A program made the translations under genes and the position numbers. From Syngnathus acus (lineage: Eukaryota; Chordata; Actinopteri; Syngnathiformes; Syngnathidae): a DNA stretch of 64,000 nt. Under the pieces are notes generated by a model. The model saw only the letters and a program-made list of their open reading frames with translations, did no database searches and was not told the origin of the DNA. The stretch lies in assembly GCF_901709675.1 (NCBI RefSeq), contig NC_051095.1:13531456-13595455 (forward strand), given 5' to 3'. Below, piece by piece: positions 13,672 to 25,600 of the stretch; positions within the stretch are counted from its first letter, which is position 1, and the number at the start of each line of letters is the position of its first letter.

Positions 13672-16600
13672 ATATATATATACATTGCTACCTGTTGTTT
13701 ACAAATACGCATATGGCTGCTAGCCACCGAAGCTTGTGCAAGAAACTAACATTGATGTCAATGTTTACTCAATTGTTCTTATCGTGAAAAAAATCCTCCT
13801 CCCCTTGGAAATTTGGTGTTAAGCATTTCAATGATTTAGTTGGTGTCAAATCATATCAAACAGTGCAAGCAGGTTCTCAAATGGTACACATCAGTCAGAC
13901 TGAAATCAAATAGTTTTGTTCACTGAAAGATTATCAATATAGACTCCTCCTCCCGCTCCCCTTCTTCTCTGCTTCTTTCAGAAAAAAGTCATTAATGCTG
14001 TCTTAAATAAGGTCTAATAAGGTGTTGTGACAACGCTGAAATAAAAAATGTTTGCTTGAAGTCCAATGTTAAGTAGCAGTTCCACAGTACAATAATTAGG
14101 ACTCCTTGCTGTGTTTGTGAGCAATGAAAAACAATATAAATGGTGTATGCCTTTATGGCGCTTAAACATCGACAGTCTGCTATGCTCTCACCGAAGGGTC
14201 TGTTTTTCCAAATAACCTCTCATTAATAGTAAGAGAACATCCCATTAGTTTACATTTGAAAGCATTGATGATTTACGTTTTTACCATTTTGATGATTTGC
14301 TGTCAAAGAGTGCTTGCAGTCAGATGTAGTTGATGTCGGTGGGCTCTTTATGCAGTCTAACCTGCTGCTAGGGATTATGTGCCTCAGTAGGCTTGTACAT
14401 GTCTTTCTGGAGAAAGAGGAGAAACAGTTGTTTGGCTTTGTGAAAACAACATTTCTTACTGTGGTGGCCAATAAAAGGTCACCAAAACACTGATGTTGCT
14501 TGGCATGAATGCGCATAAAGATGGTGTGGCCTGGAGAAACAGGGAAATGGCGACTTTTTTTTTCAAGTCCGTGGGGCTCAAACCAATGTTTACATTACTT
14601 GGCAGAATTGCATGAAATTGTTGAATAACAAAAACAGCGCTGGGAATGTTTTCTTAAAAAAAAACACTGGAACCTTTGCCTGTGAAAAGTTTGGTTCCTA
14701 TGCGTTATGGTGGTTGACTTCCTTTGGACTTTTTAGGTGACAATTACGGCAAAAATGTAAAATAAAGTAAATCACCTTTTTGTTACTTATAAAAGTTATA
14801 ATTAGCCTATTCATGGTTGGCTGTTGACACATTTTCATACTGGTGTTTTTTTTTTTTGCCCTTTGGCTATTTGTAGCGTTTGTGATTCTACAAGATGGTA
14901 AGAAAGCCCAGAATAATAGGAAAGTAATAATTGGTGTCACAGAAGTAAAGTGTAGAGACAAAACCCTGCTGCTAACAGTGAAAATTTGTGAGTAATTAAA
15001 GTCTCCCCATAAAGGTTTTAATTACTCACACAGTAGATGCCAACCGCAAAGCACTACTTTCGTTTAAATAAAACGTCTCAGCTCGATTCAACGCACAAAA
15101 GTGCCTTAACTTACCAGTTAAATTCATTGGGTGACCACGCTAGCAAATTTCTGCGCGTGTATCTCAAATCCTCTTTCCCCATTGAAATGAATGGAAGTTC
15201 CATTATTCAGTTCCACCATGTCGTTACATTTTTTTTTGTGTGTTAACATGAAAAATTAAACTCCATAGTGTTTCACTTCATAAATGTATACAGTACAGAC
15301 AGTTAGATAGCATTTCATGAATTAGATCTTCATTTCATGCATTTATTGTGCAGCTCCTTTTGAGGTGCATGACTTGATCACCAGAGGCAATATAATATTA
15401 CAGTGAATGACTAATCACTCTAAGTTGTCTAAATGTGTGGTTGTGAAAGTGAGTGGTTGTTGGTCTATGTGTGCCTTGCTATTTGTTGGCAACCAGCTTG
15501 GGGTGTACCCTGCCAACTGAATGAATTGCTCATTTTTCACAGAGGCTAAAAGATATATATATATGCCTGTGAAAATGTTCATACTCTCTGTGTACATGTG
15601 TTGCTGCACCATCTGTGTTCTAATATCTGTTGCTTATAGGGTTATAAAACTGTCATTGTTAGTAATTAGTCAGTCTAAGGCATTTTGCCTTGTGTGTCAG
15701 CATTAAGGTAGCTGACTCTTTGCCAGACAGAAAATAATTTCTATGAAATAGTTGTTATTATGTTGAGGTGTCAATACATGTGTGCTTTTTCTAAATAAGA
15801 TCATCTCCAAGCTGTTTATTTTTTAACGGTGTGGGGTTGACTGTACTGTTAGTCAAGTTCCACTTCCTGTTAAATATTATGCGAGTGAACTTTCAGCGTT
15901 TCATTATTGTTAAGTTTGATTGACAAGGCTAATCACATGTACTGATATAAAATGAGAATAGCAGAAATCCTTGGACAGGCTGCACAGCCTTTGAATGACT
16001 TAAGAGTCAGGGGTAAATTTCAATGTCATGCTAATGTGACACAGTATATGATTACAGCAGTTGCTAAGGCTAATAGCGCAATTTAAGTGTATTGTTCGAG
16101 ATATCAATGTCTTACTCTCCTTTAGTCTTGTTCTCTGGCCTAAAAGCTCTTTTTACATCGAAAGAAAAGCATGTGATGAATGTGCTCAGTGCAGATTGGA
16201 GACACGTTGCCTGTCATACGTTAATCTCGAATCGTCACCCGTCTGCACTGCAATTCAGTTCAATTCAATGCGAGACCAATTTCAAAAGTTTCAATTGTAC
16301 ATGCAAAGTTTTAGAGCACAAGTTATTCCTCTGTGGCGCCCACGCGTTTCCTGCTCTACCAAAGCGTCAACATTGATGAGACCATCTGTGATAGAAAAGA
16401 CACTTAATTCTCTAAAGAGAATTACTTAAAATTTCACCTAGTAGAATAGCCGATGACATGAAGTACTTCCAAAAGGGCTCCTGTTTTGCATTTCAATTCC
16501 GTGACCCCTTTTGGGACAACATGTTTCCAGACAGTTGTTAACATCTGTCAAGTAACAAGACAGGAATGTGCGAATCTAGCTCATTTAGCGCCTTCATTTA

Positions 16601-19600
16601 TATTTACATTTTAAACTGTTAATAAAACTGTGAAGGATAGTCACCATGCTTCCTGGGGGGAAAAAAGACGCATTTAAAGGAGCTCTCCTTCATGAGGACT
16701 CATGATGTCATTGGTCTGCCGTCAGTCAAAGTGTTGAAGTTGAAAAGATGTTGATTTTTGGTTTTTGTACACTCTACTTTTCAGATGTTTCGAATTTCTG
16801 TTTTCGCGCATCTGATTGCTGCTTGTACAAAAAAAAATGTTACTCAGTCATTCCTTTCTGTGTTTCTCCCAAATATCTTGTTATTGTGAACAAATGGCAA
16901 AGCATATTCTGCACTGCAAGTTTTTATTAACAACTCAAAGCAGCAACAATATATCGTGATTCATGACCTTCAGAGATTCAAGGCACTCATGCCAAAAGCT
17001 ATTGATATTGTTTTCACAATTTATTTTTACCTGACATAGAAATGCAATTGCTATGCACAAAAAGATGGACACAAAAAAGGCCACATTGAAAGGCATCCAA
17101 TCAAGACAGCTTTTATATACGTATCGTTGGTCTTCAGTCATTCATAAGGGCATATTTTTCCATGTGCTTCAGTAGAAAAGGCGTGATGCCGCCATAAAAT
17201 GCACACACTCGAAACAAGGTGTTTCGTGACAAATCTGACGACGTGAGCATTCTCCCCGAGACTCAAGCATCTTTCCTCTTCCGCTGCCAGAAGGCTGCAC
17301 TAAAGTCTGGCGCCTCTCGAAACAAAACATTAAATTGCACGTTTGATTCAACAAACTGCTTCTGTGCTCCGCTCATTATATACTACTGATGTACATTCTA
17401 TTTTATTTTCATATTAGAAAAATGGTTGTGCTGCATCCTACAAAAAAAAGTTTAAAGAAGGCTGCATGTCCAATTTAGAAAATCAAATTCAATTAAAAAA
17501 AGAGAAGATGTCATCAGCAACACATATTTCAGAGTTTTAAGCCCTTCAAACTATTTCAGGAATGACTTCTAGGTGCCTTTCCTCATTATTTCTAGCTATC
17601 CACTATGAAAACCTAATCCTTAAAGGCACTCGTGAAATGCTTGGTAGAATTTGCTCATGTGGCCGTGCAAAGGCTTTTTTACACTTGAGAGCTCAGATTC
17701 TTTTAGATCTCCATGTCAGACTCTGTTCCTCGAATGACCTCTTGTCTCAGACTTTAAAACAGAGACTAGCAAAGGAGCCCCAATAAACGATGTAACTGAG
17801 CTGCCGTGGGTCCCTCACCATAATGATCTCCTCTGCTTCGGAATCTGACCCACATTTGGCATTTTAGTCTTTCATTGACAACTTGTTACCAAGCGTCCAG
17901 CACCGTGGATGAGTGATGACAACTATTACACATCGCTGAGACGCAAAATCAAAGTGAGATATAAAACGATAGCGTTCTCAAGGAAGACATGCAAGGAATT
18001 TAAATAACCTAAGCTCTAAAAACAGACGCTCTTGTCGCACATGGCCAGTTTTGTGCACATCTGGATCCATAAAATTGGAAAACAAAGTAAATTCTTGAGG
18101 ATTTACAGCATCGTAACAAACCGCACTATGGATTTTGCCATGTTCTTTGACTTTATGGTGATGGAGGCTCTCACATGATTCATGTTGTGTCTGATTGTGT
18201 CTGCTGCATTATGCCGCCGTTGCCAGCGGATTTCAATGTCTAAATGCATGCTGGGAGCTTTCTTAAGTCCAAGGTGGTGATTTTGTTGTTGAGTATTTGT
18301 AACTGTATGGCAATGTTGCTCCCATTCTTTTTCTCGATGTTTGAGTGACAGACACAGCTGGCAGCAAGACTGGGTGTCTTTAACACAGAGATCCTGAAAA
18401 ATTCATGAAAATTTAGGTAGCCCTGCACACACATTAATTACAATTTAGCATAGATTAGCCTGTGTTGTACAAATTTGGTACCTTGGTTGTGAGGCGAATA
18501 AACCAGAAAATATTTTACATCTAAGTGTGAAACCTGAAGTTGTTTTTATCAGGTTAATTCATTATTAAAAAAAAAAAACCCTGATAAATTAATCGATTAT
18601 TAAAACAATTGTTAGCCCTATTGGACTGTTTAATTAACGTGTCTGACTTCATAAGACCAAGTCGGGTTGTTATGATGCGTCTAGTGCAGTGGTTCCCAAA
18701 CTTTTGCAGGCTGGCGCCCCCTTTGGCTCCCCAGTGAATTCCTAGCGCCCCCCCCCCCCCAAAGGACCGGCATTTATATAAATAAATAATACATTTATAT
18801 AAATAAATAAATAATACATTTATAATATCATTACCATTACGTTGAATTAGTGGGAGCACTGAGTTTGTTTCTCAGAAACGAGCCGGTCCCATCTAGACGT
18901 AATCGGAGACAATGACACCCGAAGTGATTTAAGGTTTGTCTTTTATTGCAGGATGCTTGGTCTCCATGTGTTGAAGCAGTTTTGAATGCTTCACTGCCTG
19001 GTTAGTTAGCCTGTCGCCACATATTAGCTTTGCGGGCTCGACTGGGGAAACATGTCACGTGACCGGGACGAGTGTCTTGACCTGAATTAATTGATCGTCG
19101 ATAAAAAAAATTCTGTGCGGCTTGGCGGCCCGGTACCAAGTGACCCACGGACCGGTACCGGTCCGCGGCCCGGTGGTTGGGGACCACTGCCCTAACCAGC
19201 TCAACACAACACAACACGGCGCGTTCTGGCGAGTCCCCAATTTCATGTTGACTTGAACTCAAGATGATGTTGACCGCCAGAATGCGGTTTTTATTATAAG
19301 ATAAAATTCTGAACATTACAAGCTTGAAATTACAAACCTGAGCTTTTGCTTTTGTAGTCTATGCTGTCGGATCTGACTGGGCCAGAGCGGCGTGTTGTGT
19401 ACAAATCGACTGCCGCCCCCCTACCGCCCCCCTACCGCCCCTTTCTTCCTCACCGCCCCCCCAGATCCTTCCACCGCCCCCAGGGGGGCGGTACCGCCCA
19501 CTTTGGGAACCACTGGTCTAGTGTGTTGGTGGAGTGCCCAGTGCATGTCACTTCTCACTGTCAACCCTCACCGCTGGCTAGCAGTATGCGAACGGGAGAG

Positions 19601-22600
19601 CCGAGTGCGTAAGTCTCTCCCTGCCAGTACAAAGCCTCTCTAACAGCAAGCCCTATGTAGTGCCTCCACGCGGCGACACATGGTAACTGGGTACAACACG
19701 GACCCAGGCTAAACTACAAGGGACTCGGAGGAGGTTTGGCCCCTAGACGTGTGGCACGCAGGCCCACCGGTGTGTGGACACGCCGTGGTGCCCACGAACC
19801 AGCCCCCAACTATGGGTTAAATAGTACCACTGCCCAGTGGGCTCCTCGGGAGAGGAATGGGCTAAGGGAGTCAACCCCTACAGAAAATCAATTTCCCCTT
19901 GGGTTGGTGTCAGGAAGGGCATCCGGCTGTAAAAAGTTTTGCTCCAAAAATGTTCTCGGTATAGGACTCTCAACCACGAGATGGCCATTGACTGTCCCCG
20001 GTGGAAGAAAGCCATACTGAGAATCCAGTCCAACCCAGCGGCGCCTGGAACATGGACTTTAAACCGATGATGATGAATTAACACAATTAGCCGTAGTCAT
20101 TGCAGGTGAAAATGTATCATATGTTTTGCGCACCTTTAAGACCAATGGAAACTGAGACCTGTTTTGAGAATGTACATGACGAGTCGCCGGTATGTGATAA
20201 TGCAAATGCATATTGAGATGTGCCAGCAAAGCCAGATGACGCTCGCTGCAGTAAAATACAATACGATACAATATTTATATCCCGCTTTCACTACAGCCAT
20301 ATGACACTTGTTGGGTTCTGAAACCAAGCCTTTGTTTTCAAAGTTTTTCCAATCGAGTTGTTTGTTTTTGCAGGGGTTAATAAAACACGGGATAATGTGA
20401 GACCCAATTGGGGCAAATTTCCTTTTAAGTTATCATCAGCCTTCAGTCATTCAGAGCACTGCACGTGTAAGGCAGTTGATTTCCCATGTGACTAACTGTC
20501 GCCAGTGCTTGAAAGACTTTGAAACGTATGTGCTCCCCTGAATTATCCACAGCCTTCGCAAGTTATTATGATGTCGTTGGCCTTCACTCATTTAAAGCAC
20601 CGACGTTGTACAGCTGTTGATTTTGTGATAATGCTCAAATTCTAATCATGATTACTTGAAACTGGAAACTTGCCAGGATAACAATTTTAGCTAGTTTGGA
20701 TTTTTTTTTTTACCGTCCGTTCTTGTTACAACCAGCTGTGTGCCTGTGTGTACATTTAGACATTCGATAAGCTTCCATAAGCATGCCTTTGCCATTCCGA
20801 GGAGGCTTCCTGTCTCCTCGGAACCGCGAGCGACACAGCAGCACATTAGCTTTCCATTAAGGATCAGACTGGCTTTATGTGTCTCTGCTCCTTTATCATA
20901 GCATGTCTGCGCATCATCATCTGCAAGGAAGACACGATTTGAATGTTTAAGGAGACGCTGAGCAATTTTGCAGGGAGAAAACGGTTTACCATTCTGTATG
21001 TCTGTAGCGTTCAGTCAAAGCTAAATATGCAGAGGCTCTTTAGTTGGCTCGAATTTCCCCGTGTGCGTCAGCAGGTAGTTAAAAGTTTCAAACTTATTTC
21101 AGCTTGCCAATGATGTTAGCCTCAGGTGCTTCAGAGAACCCAAACAAGACAGACTTTTCAGGCAATCCATTTTCTGTGTTTACTATCTGAGTTCAGGTAA
21201 AATTTGATGATCTTCGATTTTCTCCGGGTTTGCCTAAGCAATGAATGTTCAAGGCTACGACGCATAACGAATTGACACCGATAGAATCTCTTGTGATTCT
21301 TGATGAGTTGCGCTGGATGAGAGTTTTTTTTTGTTTCCCTAGGATTGATTGTCACAACTGAATTCAAAAATGGTCAGAAGTGCAATCCAGTCCCTTTTAT
21401 TTCAAGCAACAAAGACTGATTGCAACAGATGAATTTCTTTTTTTTGGGGGGGGGGGGGGGGGCACTCTGTTAAATTCAGTGTAATACTTTGGATTTGTTT
21501 TTTTTTTATCTGAAGCTCTATTAAATGTAATTATGCATAGACATTGTGGTTTCTCTTTCCTTTCGTTCTTTTTTTTTTAAAAACAGGATCAAGGAATCTA
21601 TTTTCCCCTCTGAGTGCTTTTAACTGCTGTTCATTCACATGGGTTATGTCCGAAACCCAGACGCAAATAGCAAAAATGTCAGAATGATTGACAACACTCC
21701 TCCAAAAAATTCTAATTACTTATATGTAGAAATCATATATTCTTTAATTATATCCCCAAATTATGATTAAAACACACTTCAAGAGGTTGTCTTTGCTTGG
21801 ATGAAGCTCAGCTTAGTCTTATCCTTCTCTAGACATGAAGCTCATTGAGACTTGTAGACTATTCTGCCACAATGACTCAGAAACCAATTAACAAAAGATT
21901 GGTTCCACATAATTCTCAATGCTCAATCACTCAATTATATATTAACATTTCGACGTTTCAGTATTAGGGAAAATCTAAATTGGATAGAGTGGATTCAAAG
22001 TCTACACACCCCTGTTAAAATGCAAGTTTTTTGTGATTTACACATGGACACAAATTCTGAAAGCCTTTATGTTGGTCTTGTACTTTTCAATTACAAATTT
22101 TTTTTTATATCCACCGGCATGTCCGTATTCACCCACATTCAGTCTGTCTTTAACGAAACGTTTCCCAGAGTCGGCATTCTGTGTGCAGGCCTGTTGTCAG
22201 AGTTCCCGCTATTTATTAGAATTCTAAACTAGACAGCATGGAGTGAAAGATCTGTGGTCTGAAATGATGAAAATTGTTGGACAGATCTCAAGCCAAACTG
22301 CAGATTAAAAAAAAGTGTTTTGCATTTTAAGCACATTGTGCTTCAAGTGTGACTGTGACTCTTTTCAGGACTTTGAAGCTAAATGAGGCAGCTTTTTTTC
22401 CTGCTGGTTCTTGAATGCAGCATGTGTTTGAAGTGTGAGCCAAGTGACAGCGTTTCATTTTGAATACTTGCTGTCTCAAAATCAATCTGCGTGTCTTTGA
22501 TGTCAGAAATAGCTCACTTTGTGCCCTCAAAATCAAATATTTTACAATGTTTAAATTTATATTTGCTTTTTTTGGCTTGTCTTTAATGTATTATATCAAT

Positions 22601-25600
22601 GCTTTGTTCTTTTAAAGACGACATCATGGAAATGGACAAGGTTCATAAAAGGGACTTGTTGGGTCGCACTTAACTTTTTAGTACTTGAGGGTGGCTCAGA
22701 ATGTTACTTTGTTGCGTGTTATAGTACTTGAGACTTGTTATTTTTGTTCAATTAAGAGTTTTGAAAGCAACAAACATTCTACCTCCGATCACAAATGACA
22801 AGCATATGGCAGCTGGCAGATAGCGACAAGCCCAAGAAGCTACTGTTTGCAGCTTACATCTTCACTCTGTTTCTTCTTAGAAGCACAAACAGATGGACTC
22901 AGATGCACAGCACTAGGAAAATGAAATCCAAATTCAAGTCATTTGTTTACAAATTGCTGCTCACTGACAGTTTCAGCAAGCCAAAATGACAAAAACAAGA
23001 TGTAGAAACCTACAAACAGTCATTAATTAACAGAGGGTAAGTTCAGTTCAACATGACTGCTGACAAAAGTATTTGGACACCATCCATCCGTCCATCAGTC
23101 CGTTTGTCTATCCATTAATCGACCCACCATTCATCGAGACTTTTTGTATTTTTCTAAGTAACACACCTCAAGGTACCACAGTGACAGTACTTAAACTACC
23201 TCTGATTATTGTTTTTATGTTAAGTAAATCACACCAATATATTTCCTGGCCCAGTTCGAAAAGGGAATTTAAACAGTCTTCTTCTGTCATCCTTCTGTTC
23301 ATATATTGGCATTATTCACTCAAGACAACACCTATCAATTGATCAACAGTACATCGTCATTGCGAGGATTCAAAAGATTTATTTCAATAAATTTAGCCGT
23401 TCAGCTTTTTGGTAGACAACAGCAAGTTAGGGAGCAGCCAAAAGAAGAAGGAGCTACGTGTCAGCGTTTGTGTAACGCCTGGGCTAGCTTATCGAAGTGT
23501 GAACCTCTGCAGAGAAGCGTTTGTCACTCAAGTAACTTTACGTTGACAAGGCCAGGTGCTCCTGTTAATCCAGACATAAAATCAATTTCCAAATCTTAGG
23601 AGAGCCTGTGATCATTCGAAGGAGCAGGAGCAATGCCTCTACTCGAGCCGGCCTCATTACATTTCATTTTCCATTTTATCTGTCCTGCAGTGGACCATTT
23701 AGTCAGCGTGCACGGGTAACTGATCAGCTAATCCGTCTGTGATTTATGTGGCAGGCAAAGTGAGGACTTAACTGAGCCTCGGAACGCATTGATTACTCAC
23801 ATGGTTAATTGGCTTAAGCCGCCGCTACATCAAGATGAGCTCATTGGAAATGTCAAATCAGCTTATCCATTTGCATTCATAATGAATGGTGACTATTTCG
23901 GCTTGTGCGCTACGCAGCACAAGCCGACACTTGTAGCCGGGCTGATACACACATTACACACACTACCACATACACAGGTTTCTATTAGAAGGGTTTTGCT
24001 GACATCTAATGAAGAGAATATAAGATCTTACACTCACTTAAAAGTGTGATGTTGGCAAGACCTGTAACGGGTTATAGGATTGTGTCCCAGAATTATCTGC
24101 TGTGCATAAAAGTGAGGCGGTTTTATTGAGGCAGATGTCGGAGACTTCGGATTAGAGCTCATGCCTTGAACTATGACATGGAAATCTCATAAAACTAATA
24201 GAAGCTACTTTCTTCCTAGAATCATCATGGAAAATGCGTAGTGGCAAGAGAACAAAGGAAGAAATTGTCTTAAAGGTCACAGCTCCCATGAAAATAAAAT
24301 GAGTCGGTGAAAAAAAAAACGTTTCTATCCGTTTAATTGCGTTTCATTTTAAACGGAGACTCGTGAAATCAAGGAAGAATGGTGTAGTAGTGTTTAGCAT
24401 ATCTGCCCAATTTCTAATGTTTGAATCTCAGCTCCCTTTTTATGTTCCCTCTGAGCTGGGTTTTCTCAAAGTACAGCAAAGTACAGCAACTTCTTTCTAC
24501 ATTTCAAAAACATCCTTGTTAGGTTAAGAGAAATAAATTGTTCATAGGTTACTTGTGCCCTGTAATTGGTTGGCAAGCAGTGCAAGCCAAGATGTACCTT
24601 GTTTCTTGCTCAAAGTCTGATAAGAAAAGCTCCAGCTCACCCATGACCCTGAATAGGATAAGCGACAGAAAATGGATGGATGAACTTTTTGCATTGAATT
24701 GTTGCATCTACTCATTGAATATCTTGGCCATTGAATCCGCCAATATAAAAGTTATTGAGGACAAGGTCGGGCATGCGCTATGAATGCAAGAACTCAAGCT
24801 GTTGTAAGAATATAAAGAAAGGCATGAAATTCCATCTCATTCTTTTTCTATCCACATTCTACACTGTTAAATAATGGAGATGATCATAGGACATTCAGAA
24901 ATGAGAAAGCATCCACAAAGATACACAAACTGTGTAAACATATAGGACCTTGTGGTCACAATTATATCAATCCATTCTTAACATCAGATTGAGAAAAAAA
25001 ACTTCGTTAGTACAACGACATAGTAGCACAGTGGTCACTCGACAAAGAGCCAGTGTGTTTTGCTTAATCAAGTAAGGAGAAGAACGGAAACATGCTGTCC
25101 ATCAAAAGGCTTCAGCAGATTCCGCATTGGGTTGGCAGAAGGAGTTTTGCGTCATTGAGTCTTTAAATATTTGTTATTTTAATCATAAATAATGATCAAT
25201 TTTAAGTAGCCTTTTTTAGAATTATTTTTATTATAAACAACCAATCATTTAGTAAAATTACATTTAAAATGTATATGTACAATTTCAATTTTTACTAATA
25301 TGATTGTTATTATTCACAATAACTAACAAACCGTCTGCTCAATGACCTCAACCGCTTCTTTGCTCGCTTCGACGCTCAGAACAGCACTTGCCCGCTGAAG
25401 GCCACTCCCCCTTCCCACGAGCTGCCCCTGTGCCTCTCCGCCGACAGCGTGAGGAGGACGCTTGCCGCTATCGACATCCGTAAGGCGGCGGGCCCGGACA
25501 ACATCCCGGGTCGAGCGCTGAAGGACTGCGCTGGTGAGCTGACGGGTGTCTTCACGGACATCTTTAACACTTCCCTGCAGCAGGCCATCGTCCCGTCGTG

